64,000 bases of DNA from Leptobrachium leishanense (GCA_009667805.1 CM019063.1:193916954-193980953); one strand, 5' to 3'. Positions 1 through 13,300 are shown, counted from the stretch's first letter. A program made the numbers and translations. The notes: generated by a model from the sequence alone, not told the origin.

Positions 1-330
1 TGCCCCCAGCTCACATGGACATATATTGCCCCCAGGCCACACATGGATATATTGCCCCAGCTCACACATGTCTATATTTGCCCCCAGCTCATGGATATAT
101 TTGCCCCCAGCTCATGGATATATTTGCCCCCAGCTCATGGATATATTGCCCCAGCTCATGGATATATTGCCCCAGCTCATGGATATATTTGCCCCCAGCT
201 CATGGATATATTTGCCCCCAGCTCATGGATATATTTGCCCCCAGCTCATGGATATATTTGCCCCCAGCTCATGGATATACTGCCCCAGCTCATGGATAGA
301 TTTGCGCCCAGCTCTTATGGGTATATAGGG
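1..330. repeat. Minisatellite array, unit about 20-23 bp
   Basis: Tandem copies of a unit reading roughly ttgcccccagctcatggata, with unit length varying through the C-run and the ATAT part. All three plus-strand frames stay open across much of it, so apparent proteins rich in Pro, Ala, His, Gly and Trp are artefacts. The array probably continues left of the window. The same unit in reverse complement forms the body of the Helitron at 50.5-52.5 kb. Confidence 0.95.
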
Positions 331-359
331 CCCCCCAGCTCACCTCAGGCTCAGGTTCC

Positions 360-706
360 TCTCTCCGGCTCAGGCTCCTCTCCGTGGTGAGCGGCCACTG
401 AAAGCATGCAGCCTGGCCGCTCACCGGAAACCACCTGACCAGCGCAGCCGAGTTCTCGCGAGATCTCGTGCGCTGGTCAGCTAGTTCCCATCCCACGCGA
501 GCGGCCAAGCTGCAAGCTAGCGGGCCGCTCGCAGGGAGGGGAACAGCCGGCGGCGCTGCTCCCAGATTCCGGCGCTTTTTGCCAGAATCTGGCGGCGACG
601 CTGGGCCCCCCTCCAGTGGCGGAATGCCAGGGCCCGGTCGCAACTGCGACCGCTGCGACCCTGGTACTTCCGCCACTGGCACTAGGTGGCACCATGCTGG
701 AACCAG
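360..706. other. GC-rich block of serial palindromes
   Basis: A chain of imperfect inverted repeats: gagcggcca with tggccgctc, ccagcgca with tgcgctgg, gcgagcggcc with ggccgctcgc, ccagattc with gaatctgg, and agtggcggaa with ttccgccact. The Helitron at 50.5 kb has the same architecture (GC palindromes next to this minisatellite) in the opposite orientation. I infer a decayed, inverted Helitron-like relative; no Helitron terminus is visible here. A short ATG plus consensus donor occurs at 694-708 but leads nowhere convincing. Confidence 0.5.
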
Positions 707-968
707 GTAAGTACTGTCTGCAATATTTCATCAAGGAGTGAGCTATCGCATTGATATTTATGACCAATGTGATTCCAGTACCCACATGCAGAAAGCTCCG
801 CTCGCCGTCAGTATTCTGAAGGAGTGCGCATTCTGGCACAAATCCACCCAGTCAATAGCCGGAGCTGCTCGCAGGGTGAAAACAAAACTGTGATTGTCTT
901 TATTCCAGGTTCACAATTGGAAAAAACAAAGAGTGGGAACAAACAGAATACAAAAGGTAAAACCTGCC
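707..968. other. Unassigned non-coding DNA
   Basis: I see no gene, RNA or clear repeat boundary in this stretch between the palindrome block and the hAT-like element. Confidence 0.5.
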
Positions 969-1106
969 CAGGGGCGGACTGACAACTAATGAGGCCCCTG
1001 GGCAATAGGAGGTCATGGGGCCCCCTTGTTCTGCACCCACAGGAGGCAACACCCACATGAACATTATTGTGCTAAAGAATTTGTTTCTGAACTCCTCAAC
1101 CTCTGA

Positions 1107-1430
1107 CAGTGTTCCCGAGTGTGTCTCGGGGTTAAATTTCACCGCTCAGAGCGGTAACCCCGAGACACACTCGGGCTGTATACATTACCTCTCCGTGCGC
1201 TCCCTCGATGATCTCTGCGGTCTCCTCCGGCGATCGCAGCGTTTTACTTCCTGGATTCCTTCTCGCGAGGAAGGAACCAGGAAGTATAAGGTCGTGGTCG
1301 CCGGAGGAGGCAGCTGGGGACACGAGGGAGCGCAGGGAGAGGTGATGTATCCAGCGGCATCCCGAGTGTTGCTCGGGGTTACCGCTTCCAACATAGGAAT
1401 TTAACCCAGAGCCACACTCGGGAATACCAC
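1107..1430. mobile_element. Foldback MITE, copy 1
   Basis: A long imperfect hairpin with arms carrying cccgagtgtgtctcggggtt and its near complement at the other end, and inner arms around ctcctccggcgatcgc. The same sequence recurs at about 49.8-50.1 kb, proving it is a dispersed repeat. It lies within the hAT-like element. No coding content. Confidence 0.7.
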
Positions 1431-1808
1431 TGGGGGGGCCAAAAAAAATAGACTGCTTTTAGATGCAGTTTTTCACAAAAATTAGACCGCCAGGGTCTTT
1501 TTGAAGATTGTGTGAAGAAAATCCACTTGGACCCAGTGGCGAATTGGAGAATCCATTGTGCCCCCTCAATGCGAGGACAAGATGACAGCCCACTGTGAAA
1601 GTAGAAAGATATGGCACTGAGCTGCAGGACTTCAGCGACGTGACAAGTACATCCTCTGCACTCAAACCTGAAACCAGAGGATGTGCTCAGCACGTCACCA
1701 GCAGCAAAGAGGTTAAAGGGAAAAAGGGGGATAAAATTTGAGTGCCCATTTAACCGCTTGCTGCCCCACACCAATATTTAGTCTTCTACCTGTACCTCAC
1801 GACGCTGT

Positions 1809-2215
1809 CATTCTTACTTTGTGGAGTGCAGGCAGCAGATAATGTGGTGATTCTACGAGCAATGCCAGCCTTTTGGATGCAGGGCAAGTGGGCAACGCTG
1901 GACTGCGACAAGGACACAGGTGCAGAATTTTACTCACAGCAGCCAGTTTAAAAGCAAATATATGTATTTACACACACAGCCATACGTTTACATACATAAC
2001 CATATATCCCCTACACCCCAGGGGTATGTAGCAATAAAACTCACAGTAATGTGCAGTGTGTGAGCGTATCCCAGAATCCACAGCAATAAAACTCGCAATA
2101 ATGTGCAGTGTGTATGAGCGTATCACAAAGCTCCACAGCAATAAAACTCACAATAATGTGCGCTGTGTATGAGCGCATCACAGAATCCACAGCAATAAAA
2201 CTCACTGTAACGTAC
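1809..2215. repeat. Dispersed repeat with roughly 60-bp tandem units
   Basis: The block starting cattcttactttgtggagtg recurs with close similarity at about 25779-26060. Its end holds three to four tandem units with cagcaataaaactcaca and gtgcagtgtgt. Diverged units also occur at about 41160-41280. No coding potential. Confidence 0.75.
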
Positions 2216-2225
2216 TGATGGTTCA

Positions 2226-2600
2226 TTCAACCCCCAGTATATCAATTGTCATCTTATTACTCCCTCCAGTATATCAATTGTATTTCACCCCCTCCAGTAT
2301 ATCAATTGTATTTCACCCCCTCCAGTATATCAATTGTATTTCCCCCTCCCTTCCCCCCCAGCAAAATCAATTGTATTCCCCCTCCCTCACCCCCCCCCAG
2401 CAAAATCAATTATATTCCCCCCCCCAGCAAAACCAATTGGATTCCCTCCCTCCCTTCCCCCCCAGCAAAATCAAATCAATTATATTCCCCCTTCCTCCCC
2501 CCGAGCAAAATCAATTGTATTCCCCCCCCCCAAGCAAAATCTATTTTGTATTCCTCCCTCCCCCCCTCCAGCAAAATCATTTTGTATTTCCCCCCTGGGT
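2226..2600. repeat. Pyrimidine-rich tandem repeat
   Basis: Irregular 25-30 bp units containing ccagtatatcaattgtattt, later ccagcaaaatcaattgtatt, separated by C runs. Open frames through it reflect the composition and are not genes. A related C-rich array lies at 26070-26290. Confidence 0.85.
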
Positions 2601-3068
2601 CACTCATCTCACCGGCATTCATGGAGAACAATCTTCGGTGGACTCAGACGGGATTGAGTCCAGCCAGCCTCTCTTCCTGCGCGCATCACGTGAGGGGGCG
2701 GAGCGGAGGAGCCAATGTAACATGCCTGCTGGAGTAAACAGTGTGAGAAGCAGGCACGCTGCAGCACCGCTGCTGGGCCATGGCTGCCCGGAGCTGAGGG
2801 AAACCGGTGGAGGTGGGGCCCACTGTGCCTGCACAAACCGGGTGGACCCATAACAACCTACAGGCCCTCGGGCAGTGCCCGACGGGTCAGTCCGCCCCTG
2901 ACCGTGCCCCAACATTTCCATACTGGATGGCCTCCCAGTTGCTTCTCCCACACACACACACACTGGTGTAATAGACAATGACTGGGGAAGGGAGTAGAGA
3001 GATCTGGTGGGTTGGATGGAATCATGGGGAAACAAAGGAATCCCTTTCAGATGCACATAAGGGAAACA

Positions 3069-3804
3069 CAGGGCACTATTACAAAGTGCCTGCTAAAACG
3101 GGGATGCTAAGGAGGAAAACCTGTGCCAGCAGGTTTCTCGTTAGCGTCTCTGTTTTAGCTCCATATTACGGGGCAGGCGCTAAATCAGCAGCCTGCCCCG
3201 TAATGCAGCGCTAAGCCTCAGGATGGTCAAGGCAGCGCAAAGCACCACCGCGAACATCCCCTCCATGGAGTCCATAGGACTCCATTGAGGCTTCAACTGC
3301 CGGTCACATGACCTGCAGGATCTCGCCTCTCGGAAGATCCTGCAGTTTGGTGGAGGGAGACTGGGGGACTTTTTCCCACCAGTCTCTCTCTGCTCCCGGC
3401 AGCCAGAAGTCGTGGAATGAGCTGTTGTTCTCGCCGTGGGATGACAGGTGAGTATGAAATTTTTGTGTTTTTGTCTTTTTTTCTTTTTCAGCTGGTGCTG
3501 ACTGATTCCAGAGAAGCGATATCAGCACCAACTCCTAGTTGTGGTTAACTTTTGAGTTAGCCGCAGCGGGAATTAGTGTTAGGATTTTGTAATCCTAACG
3601 CTAATTAACTCTTGTTAAGCATAGGGTGCGCAAAGTACACTAAGCTCGCGCTGAGAAGTGCAAGATCCGAATCACTGAAGGTTTTTTTAACCCGTTAGCA
3701 TTTGGACTGTAATATGGTCTGCCCATGCTAGGGCCACCTAAGCTAACGTTAACGCTCACACAGCTGCGCACTAATGTTAGCATAACGTATATAATAGGGC
3801 CCAC
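3069..3804. mobile_element. MITE of the gggcactatt family, copy 1
   Basis: Outer ends read gggcactatt and aatagggccc. The interior (ctgctaaaacggggatgct, then caggtttctcgttagcgtc and a gggcaggcgct/agcctgcccc pair) resembles blocks at 58.35-58.94 and 62.26-62.94 kb. This is a dispersed, non-coding DNA-transposon derivative. The exact termini and duplication are uncertain. Confidence 0.5.
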
Positions 3805-4171
3805 AGTGTATACAACACTATAAACACATCACGGAATAGGGCACAGAAAACACAAACACCCTGCACCGTGAATTGTAGGTACAGGTTGACTTCAACATAG
3901 ACGAGGGCTGGGAAACAATATAACACATCAGGCCTGCACCTCCCGAACGCATCTTTAGGTCCATGTACCCTAAGTCTTAAGTGATTAACGTCACACAACC
4001 CCTATTGAGATATCGCAGCCAAAGTGCATGTGGGTGTTACAGCAGCACCTTAAAACATTTTCAGAGCTGCCATGTTTGGTGGTGATACTTTTAAACCTTT
4101 TTTTTTCCCCTCCTCTTTCACTCTTCCTTCACCACTAGCTAATCTCTAATATTGACATTTTCTTTACCTAG
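3805..4171. other. Non-coding DNA just upstream of exon 1 of the model
   Basis: AT-rich sequence that ends in a pyrimidine tract and a TAG acceptor at 4169-4171. I found no convincing upstream exon or promoter here. Confidence 0.5.
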
Positions 4172-4342
4172 AGTTCAGCTCTTGATGTGAGCCAAATGTG
4201 GGATACTATTCACAGTCTGTCTCCAGTGAAAGTAGCCAACTCCTCAGTCCCACTGGTGCGCACAGGATGGACTACTGTGCGAGTATTCGTCTCTTCAACA
4301 TTTGAAGATTTTAATTCAGAAAGAGAGCTTCTGGTAAAACAG
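4172..4342 (+). CDS. STAND gene exon 1 of the model (DUF4062 start)
   Basis: 57 codons, phase 0 at both ends, with acceptor ctttacctag and donor CAG|gtaaaa. It encodes [19 protein letters not shown], the classic opening of DUF4062-type domains (V-F-x-S-S-T-F-x-D followed by ER). The frame is blocked by the TAG just before it, as expected of an intron. An internal ATG at 4196 is possible as a start but has a weak context; the coding-like residues before it suggest an earlier exon. An 18.6 kb intron follows. Confidence 0.85.
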
Positions 4343-7300
4343 GTAAAAAAAATGCTCACATTATAAATGGAATCAAGGCACAGGTGAGAGTAAGTATCAC
4401 GGCTTGGGGTACAGTGGGGGTAAAAATCATTTGATCCCCTGCTGATTTTGTGCGTTTGCCCACTGACAAAGAAATGATCAGTCTATAATTTTAATGGTAG
4501 GTTTATTTTAACACTGAAAAACAAACGAACAACAAAAACATCCAGAAAAATGCATTTCAAAAAGTTGTAAATTTGGATTTTAATGAGGGAAATAAGTATT
4601 TGACCCTTCACAAAACATGACTTGGTACTTGGTGGCAAAACCCTTGTTGGCAATCAGAGGTCAGACGTTTCTTGTAGTTGGCCACCAGGTTTGCACACAT
4701 CTCAGGAGGGATTTTGTCCCACTCCTCTTTGCAGGTCCTCTCCAAGTCATTAAGGTTTCTAGGCTGGCGTTTGGCAACTCGAACCTTCAGCTCCCTCCAC
4801 AGATTTTCTATGGGGTTAAGGTCTGGAAACTGGTTAGGCCACTCCATGACCTTAATGTGCTTCTTCTTGAGCCACTCCTTTGTTGCCTTGGCTGTGTGTT
4901 TTGGGTCATTGTCATGCTAGAAATACCCATCCACGACCTGTTTTCAATGCCCTGGCTGAGGGAAGGCGATTCTCACCCAAGATTTGATGGTACATGGCCC
5001 TGTCCATCGTCCCTTTGATGCAGTGAAGTTGTCCTGTCCCCATAGCAGAAAAACACTCCCAAAGCATAATGTTTCCACCTCCATGTTTGACAGTGGGGAT
5101 GGTGTTCTTGGTCATAGGCAGCATTCCTCCTCCTCCAAACACGGCGAGTGGAGTTGGTGCCAAAGAGCTCAATTTTGGACTCATCTGACCACAACACTTT
5201 CACCCTGTTCTCCTCTGAATCATTCAGATGTTTATTGGCAAACTTCAGACGGGCCTGTACAAGTATGAATAGATTGATGGACAAACCACCGTTTGAAGGG
5301 CTGGATAGAATAGGATAGTGACTAAACACTGGATAAGATAATATATCAAATCCCCTTGCGAGGAATAAACCTATTTCCTAAATAAAACAATTATTTTATT
5401 GAATACAATTAAAAAAATATGAGGTAGTTGTCAAATTGGAACACAATTATGTATTTGAATTAAACATTAAACCCACATTGTATTATCAGTGAATTAAAAA
5501 TTGAAGGATTATAAATATATAACCTACTCAAGTAAATGGTGCGTCCACCAATTACAATAATAGCGCGTATTGCATGAAAGGTATATAATTTACATAATCG
5601 GACATATCGCATCAGTGAAAATGGTTGAGCAGAAAAAATATATTTGCTCGCAAATAACTTCTGACAATGCACTGGATAGCTCAATAAAATGTGAGTTGAC
5701 CAAAAGCACTCAATAATTCGAATGAACTCAAAGGGTTGCAAATTATTGTATAAGCCCCCACGAGTAGAAATATAAGGCTGACTGATAACATAAGAGGTAT
5801 GGTCAACAATTAATGAGCTATCAATAGTGGGATAGATATGAATGGTTCAGACCAATTGATGTAGGTAACACATAAGCAATTCGATGCCTATTCAGGCATG
5901 ATAGAATATCTCAAAGATCTTATTTGAATGTGTACACTCGGTGATCACAATTGGAAATGACCACTGACTTCGATATTGAAATTGTAAACGATAATAAACG
6001 TGCAAGTGCAGCAGTTCATATCGCCCTCGGACACAGTATCTTTGCTCAAAAACGCTTATTAACCATGATTATCAGTACTGGAATAGAATTGGTGTAAACA
6101 CACCTTACCATTGGCTGTGAGCATTTAATTACACTATTAAATTAGGTCCGTTAGGGAAGCCTCAAAGATAAATATTGTCTGCAACACACTCAAACGTCAA
6201 GATTGAATGCACTTGACAAACACCGTAAATCGTAGCTGCTATGCTTGGTAGTGGATAAACACTAAATTACGGTTAAGACTGTGCTGCTGGGCGCGGCTTG
6301 CGCGCAGAAAATAATGGCCGCCTGATCCCGGAGCTCCGCCGAGTCGACCCGCTCAAACCCTTCTGCACCCCACAGGTAACGCGATGGGTAAGCCCCGCCG
6401 GCCACCAGCCACTCCTGGCACCTCCGAGACCATCGGGGACCCACAAACCTGCGCAATGAGACAGTTCCTGACCCCTCTCACGGACGCTATGCAGGCGCCC
6501 ATGCGGGACAAAATGGCGGCGACCCCCGCGTCCTCGGCCCCCAGCTCTCCCACACGATCGAATGGTTCCTGGGACTTCCCGCCGGAGCTCCACCAGCTAT
6601 TAAGCTCATTACCCACCAAGGCTGATCTGGCTGCTTCTACCTCGGGCCTTCAGGACTCGCTTCTTGCTGAGATTAGGGGCCTGCGCAAGGAGCTCGGCAG
6701 CTTGCAGCATCGGGTACAGCATGTGGAGACCACGCAGGCTCAACAATCTGAGACACTGACGATACACACTTCCTCACTACAATCTCAAAATCAGATCTTA
6801 CAGACTATGGCACGTCATTTAGAAGACCTGGAAAATAGAGGACGCCGAAACAACATACGGGTGAGAGGCCTCCCTGAACTGGAGCAGTCACCATCAGATT
6901 TAAAGAACACCTTGCTTCGCTTATTTAACGGTCTCATACAACGTAACCTTGATGCGGAGATCGAATTCGAACGCCTCCACAGAGCGCTACGCCCTAAAGG
7001 CCCTCCAGGCACCCCGCCGAGAGATGTGGTCTGCTGTCTCCTGAGGCACACTGTTAAAGAGGAAATCATGGAAGCGGCCAGACAATCTCGCACTATAATA
7101 TTCGACGATGTAAGCATCTCTTTATTTCAAGACCTGTCGCCAGCGACCCTACAATCTAGGCGTCTCCTACGCCCCCTCACAGCAGCCTTGCAGGAACGGC
7201 GCATTGCCTATAAGTGGCTATTCCCATTCGGCATGCAGGTCCGTACAGATGATGGCCTTATAACATTACGCTCGGAGCTCGACCTTCCGGCCTTCCTGGA

Positions 7301-10300
7301 AGCCCTCGCACTACCCAAGGACGTGTTGCCTACATGGCCGGACTTGACACAAATGTACACTCCATCATTTGGAGCCCCTTCGCGAACCCAGAGGCCTCGC
7401 CGCCGCAGATATTCGTCGACCCGGACTATGATGCCCTCTGACACTCAAAATAGATGACTCCCGCCTAGCTGCTGATCGGGCCGGTCCTAATTACTGGATG
7501 TAACCGCCACCCTAGAGGGCCTCAGAGACCTCGACAGCATGGCTCCTGTCACCACAAGACTGTCACGGTCCTGAGGACCCCGGTGATCTTCACGTTTATC
7601 GCCAGACCTGCCCTCCCTTTACCCACCGGCAGTCCGCACGCTGGATCTTGCGGGATGCTTGTAACCTTGGGGTAGCCTACTAATGGTGACCCCTCCTGCA
7701 TACCGTTCTTGTAGAGGCCCCGGATCCTCCTGAGGACTACTTCTCATATCCATTTCCCGACTCTACCTCGGCCACATCACAGGACAGGTTACTTTATTGG
7801 TTGCTTGGATGTATATTTATATGTTTATAGCTATACGGGTCTCCACCCCGATGGTTGCTTATCCGGCGCTACATGCCATGGATGGTGGCATATCATACGC
7901 TGAGCGGGCGACTCGGCCCTGGCTCTTTTTTCTTTTTCATCTGGTTTACTGTTTTTGTTTGATTTACCACTGTTTTATTTAACTTCGTTAGCACGTTGTC
8001 TTTTGTATAATTGGTTGCTCTCTGCGGCTGCTCGCTCCTACCCCTGAGATAGCGCCTGTGTACAGAATAGTGTGACACGCACTCGTTCCCGCGCTCCGCG
8101 GCGGTGCTCTTGTCTCACTAAGGCGCATACTCCTTGTTTCCCTAACCCCCCCCCCACCCCATCGGCGCTCACCTACCCTCCTGTCGGTAATATGGCCACA
8201 AAGACCAGACCTATTAAAATCCTCACGATAAATGCTAGGGGCCTGAACATACCAGAAAAAAGGCACATAGCCCTTCGGGAATTCAGATCTAATCGCGCGG
8301 ACGTGGTTCTTTTACAAGAGACTCACTTTGCAGCAGACGGGGCACCATGTCTGCGTGATCAGAAGTTCCCGACTGGTTACTTCAGTAACTCCTCCGCAGG
8401 CAAAGTGTGTGGCACAGCTATTCTCTTTTCTAGGGATTTCCCCCTCAATGTCACAGACTCAAAATTGGACCGAGACGGCCGTTACACATTCGTCAAAGGG
8501 GAAATAGGAGGGCAAACATACACCTTCGCATCTATATATCTGCCAAATAGGAACCAACACAAAGTATTACGCCTCTTGCTGGGAGTCCTAGCGGATTTCC
8601 AGGAAGGTATTGTCCTCATTGGAGGGGACATTAACCTCCCACTCGATGCGAAACTAGACACCTCCAGGGGATCCACTAGTGTCCCGCACTCAGTTCTACG
8701 ACAGACCCACTCAGCGCTTCACTCGCACCGTTTGGTAGACTGCTGGCGTGCCGTCCACCCCACCACGCGGGATTATACTTTCTACAGCACGCCACACCAA
8801 TCTTACTCGAGATTAGACTGTTTGTTTCTACCTTTTGGCTACCTCCACCTCTTAGACACAGTGAAAATAGGCCCGATGACATGGTCTGACCATCACCCAG
8901 TCCTACTCACACTCGCCTCTCCTTTAGTACGCCCTAAAGATAGAACCTGGCGACTGAACGAAACACTACTCAACGACCCCATAGTTACACAGGGCACACT
9001 CCAGACCCTCCAGAACTATTTCACCGACAACTCCTCTCCAGACACCTCCCCTCATAGTATGGGAAGCGCATAAGGCCGTGATCCGAGGCTACCTGATACA
9101 ACAGGGTTCCTTAAAGAAAAAGCAATACAACACTCAGAGGGACGCGCTGCTCTGCCGCATCCAGGTGCTGGAAAAGTCCCATAAGCTTTATATGGACGAC
9201 ACTGTCTATGCAGAGCTTCTGGAGCTCCGCACCGAACTAAGCTCGCTACTGAACAAGACTGCTCAAAAAGCTTTCCTCACTACTCGTCGTGTTTATTATG
9301 AACACGGCAACAAATGCGGACGGCTATTGGCACGAGCACTCAAGGTTCACAGGGAGAAGCCGTATATCTCTAAATTGCGAAACCCACAGGGCAAGCCCGT
9401 CACACTACCGCAGGACATGCTTTCCCTACTCCGAGAACATTTCACGGAACTCTATAATCTCCCCACGGACCATTGCCCCTCTTCCTCTGATTCCATATGT
9501 AAATTTGTGGACATGCACACACACACCAAATTGACCCCACTCATGCGGGAAGCTTTAGATTCCCCCTTAACGGTGGAAGAACTCCAAAATGCCGTTAAGC
9601 TGACCCCTACGGGCAAAACACCAGGGCCGGACGGCCTATCCCTTCGTTATTACAAGACATTCCTCCCCACCTTGGCACCGGCTTGGTTACAGGCATTTAA
9701 CACCCTGACACAACACCACCGCGTCTTGCCACCCCAATCGCTCTCCGCCACTATTACATTAATACCCAAACCTGACAAAGACCATGACCTATGCGCTAGC
9801 TTTCGGCCCATATCACTACTGAACCAAGATTTGAAGCTCTTCGCCAAAGCACTTGCCCTGCGGATAGCCCGTCACATCCCACATTTAGTTCACCCGGACC
9901 AGACGGGATTTATACCTGGGAGAGAGGCCAGAGATAACAGTCAGGGCACTAAATCTCATTCATGTGGCCGCCAAATCTCGATCTGATCCCTCCCTGATAC
10001 TATCCACCGATGCCGAAAAAGCCTTCGACAGGGTCAGCTGGCCTTATCTGTTTTCCACCCTTCGACAGATGGGTTTTGGCTCCAACATGCTAGCATGGAT
10101 TGGTTCCCTTTATGCAGACCCTACAGCACGTATCAACCTAAATGGCACCCTCACCACCCCTTTTCATATCCGAAATGGCACCAGACAGGGATGCCCTCTC
10201 TCACCTCTCCTTTTCGCAATCTCACTCGAACCCCTTTTGCACGCAATCCGAACTAACCCCTCGATTCACGGCATTGAGGTGGCGGGTCACCGGCATAAAG

Positions 10301-13300
10301 TGGCGGCGTATGCCGATGACCTGTTATTCTTTATCCGCCAGCCATTGATCTCCCTCCCTGCCCTCACCTCTTTACTACGAGAATATGGCTCTTTAAGCAA
10401 TTATAAAATTAACATGACTAAATCAGAAATTTTAGGACTTTCTGTCCCCCCCCCCCATGCGCGCTCAGCTACAAGCCTCATTCCCCTTCCGATGGTGCAA
10501 ATCCTCACTTAAATACTTAGGCATTTTCCTCACCGCAGATACATCTGACCTTTATCAGGCAAACTACCTCCCACTGCTGCACAGCATCACAGCTGACCTC
10601 ACCAAATGGGCTTTTCCTCATGTAACGTGGTTCGGACGCATTAACGTCCTTAAAATAAACATACTCCCACGCCTGCTGTACTTGTTCCAGACATTACCAA
10701 TAGCCGTACCCACTTTATTCTTCAGGTCCCTGCAGTCTAAATTTACCACATTTGTCTGGAATAATCACAGACCACGGCTCAGATTTGAGTTGCTCACCGC
10801 ATCCAAATCCGCGGGTGGACTGGCACTACCCCATGCCCGCCGCTACTATCAAGCTGCACACTTGTTGCGCATACTTGAGTGGACTTCGGGCGCAGACACC
10901 AAGCTATGGATCCCTCTGGAACGCACACTGGCAGATGCCCCACTGGCTTCCCTTCCCTGGCTAAACGGCACAAATGCTACATACCGCGTCACCCACCACC
11001 CTACTATCTCAGCTACACTCCGCACCTGGAGGACGTTACAAAACTCTACCAAGATTGCCCCAAGGCCGTCACCCCTCCTACCGTTATGTTACCTACCCGC
11101 ATTCTCCCGGAGGCTAATCACAACTGAACAAATGCAGGCACTTCATTGTATACGGGCATCTAACTTTATTGACGGCAACACCTTTAAGTCCCCTGAGGAC
11201 ATTCCACTGCCCTGGCCACAGTCTTTCCTGACCAAATTTAATTTCCATCGGCTTACGGCTTACATGCGCTCATTAGCCCCCCCACCTCAATTCACCCGTC
11301 CTCTTACCCTATTTGAAACATCCTCCGCCCCATGGTATATCGGTTATGTACGGGCTGTTGCAATCCCTCACGAACCCCATACCCTCCTATCGGTCCAAAT
11401 GGGAGGAAGACCTCCAGCTGTCCTTCACGGAAGAGGAATGGGACCAAATCACCCTACTCACCACGTCCTGCTCCATCGCCACCAAATCCCAGGAAACGGC
11501 CTACAAACTCCTATCTAGGTGGTACTGCCCGCCTAAAAGGTTGGCAATGTTTGACCCCAAGCATAACGGCTCCTGCTGGAATGCAGGGCGCCACAGGCGG
11601 ACTTACTCCACATGTGGTGGTCTTGCCCGTTGCTCCAACCATACTGGCAAGCTGTCCACAGCACCATTTGCAAGGTCTCAGAACCCCCCCCAGACTTCAC
11701 ACCGGCAGCTATGTTATTGCTTCACACACCTATGGAACACACTGATTACAAACGCACGCTTGAAATACGTTTATTAAATGCGGCCAAGGCTGTGTTGCCC
11801 CGTCATTGGAAGACCCCTAATGTTCCTACCATACGCGAATGGCTTCAGGAGGTACATAACACCCAAGATATTGAAGAACTAATACACAGTGCCTCAGGCA
11901 CGAGCGCAGTCCATTTGCGCCGCTGGTTCTACTGGTCAGAGGCTCGCCCCCGTGTGTAAATAACACGCCTTACACAGTGGCCACCGACTCTCATGCTATC
12001 TTTAACCTGCCACCCCCTACCCTCTCTTTCCCTTTACACGTTTTGAATATGTTTCATGTCTATATAATTCATACTTTTAGTTAACTTTTATATACTGTAC
12101 GCTGTAAATTATATGCATAATACTGGATTCAAAGTCACGCTTACACAAATTAAGCAGCTGTTACTTATCGATCAACCCTGAATCCATATTTACGAAGTGA
12201 TTACCTGTCTTGGAGCAACTTATCTTATGCTACTTCATTCACTCTGTTTAAAAATTTATTACAATAAAAAAAAAAAAAAGACTGTGCTGCTGAACTCAAA
12301 CACAGTTCAACACGCATATCATTACGACCAGATAACAAACACAGCTTGTCGTGGTTGCTACGCTTGATAATGGATAAACACTGGATTGAGGTTGAAATTG
12401 TGGCGCTAAATACAAACTCAGTTTAACACGCATGTCATTACGACCATGAGGCTACATGTATTGATAATACTTAAAGACGCACAGTTTGGCAAAAATACAT
12501 CAGCCTCTGGACAATTCGAAGAAAAAGCCGTTGTGCTGGTGATTGGTGCGGTGATCAAACAGTCCGCCCAGCATACAGTAACCCAAGTGTACAGTATAAC
12601 AGATAATTAATATGACCGTACCTTGCAAGTTACTAATTGATCATTCGGACATAGCATTTGGCATATCATTGAAAACCGACAGGTTAGAAATGTTAGTAAT
12701 GAAAAAACGCTCAAATTAGCGGAAAACGTCAACCTCTTGAGTTGTTCAATAACAGGCGTTGTGATGATAGAATCTAACCAGCAATAATGCTCCTCCATGT
12801 GACGAATGACAAAAATTGATCGACCAGCCAACACGCTCACACTTTATAATGCACGCTAAATTAGCGATAAAAGTCACACTCGATTCAGTTTGTATACATG
12901 CGCTTGGCACACACCAAGATCAACCCACAATACAGTCTGTGTGCAGGCACTTTGCACGCTCAATTCATAACCATTAGGCTCAGTATAGAATTATTATTGA
13001 GAACATTCAATTTGACGGTTATATTAACCTATGCAACGTTCATCAAAGGCTAAATTAACCTACTAACGCTCAACGTGCGTTTCCCTGCTGTCACCACAGC
13101 AATTTCATCAGGAGCCTGTACAAGTGCTTTCTTGAGCAGGGGGACCTTGCAGGCACCGCAGGATTTCAATTCTCGGCGTAATGTGCTATTAATTGTTTTC
13201 TTGGTGACTATGGTCCCAGGTGACTTGAGATCATTGACAAAAACCTCCCGTGTAGCTCTGGGTTGATTCCTAATCGTTCTCATGATCATTGAAACTCCAC

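Larger units (their letters stand above)
969..2900. mobile_element. hAT-like non-autonomous DNA transposon
   Basis: The ends form a terminal inverted repeat: caggggcggactgac on the left and gtcagtccgcccctg on the right. The 8 bp outside (aacctgcc and accgtgcc) match at 6 of 8 positions, consistent with a worn hAT 8-bp target-site duplication. The inside holds a hairpin MITE, tandem repeats and a GC-rich segment. No transposase frame is present, so it could only move with help from elsewhere. Confidence 0.65.
6290..12277 (+). mobile_element. L1-clade LINE, nearly full length (copy 1)
   Basis: Flanked by a perfect 15-bp target-site duplication, aagactgtgctgctg (6275-6289 and 12278-12292), with a poly-A tail at 12265-12277. 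It has a GC-rich 5' UTR, an intact ORF1 and a decayed ORF2. The complete 5' start and long duplication show a full-length target-primed insertion. It landed inside one unit of a diverged tandem repeat in the host element. Confidence 0.95.
5265..13112. mobile_element. Unidentified insertion within Tc1, itself split by an L1
   Basis: It is flanked by the 12-bp direct repeat gcctgtacaagt (5253-5264 and 13113-13124), and Tc1 sequence resumes exactly after it. Without the L1 it is about 1.85 kb. It holds internal near-repeats: a tggataaacact unit at about 6231-12345 and again at 12354-12452, and cggacata blocks at 5600 and 12650. There is no open frame, poly-A tail or clear inverted repeat. The long duplication suggests target-primed insertion. 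I do not recognise the family. Confidence 0.6.

Noticed and set aside
15..390. Plus-strand frames of 94-115 codons at the left end
   Set aside because: Same minisatellite read in three frames; composition artefact.
694..708. ATG followed by a consensus splice donor as first exon of the STAND gene
   Set aside because: Its phase does not fit the exon at 4172, the possible next exon at 778 hits a stop, and the surrounding palindromes look transposon-derived.
2218..2853. 211-codon Pro/Ser/Gln-rich frame
   Set aside because: Mostly translates the pyrimidine-rich tandem repeat; no conserved sequence.
6273..6619. Minus-strand frames antisense to L1 ORF1
   Set aside because: Shadows of the GC-rich L1 leader and ORF1 start.
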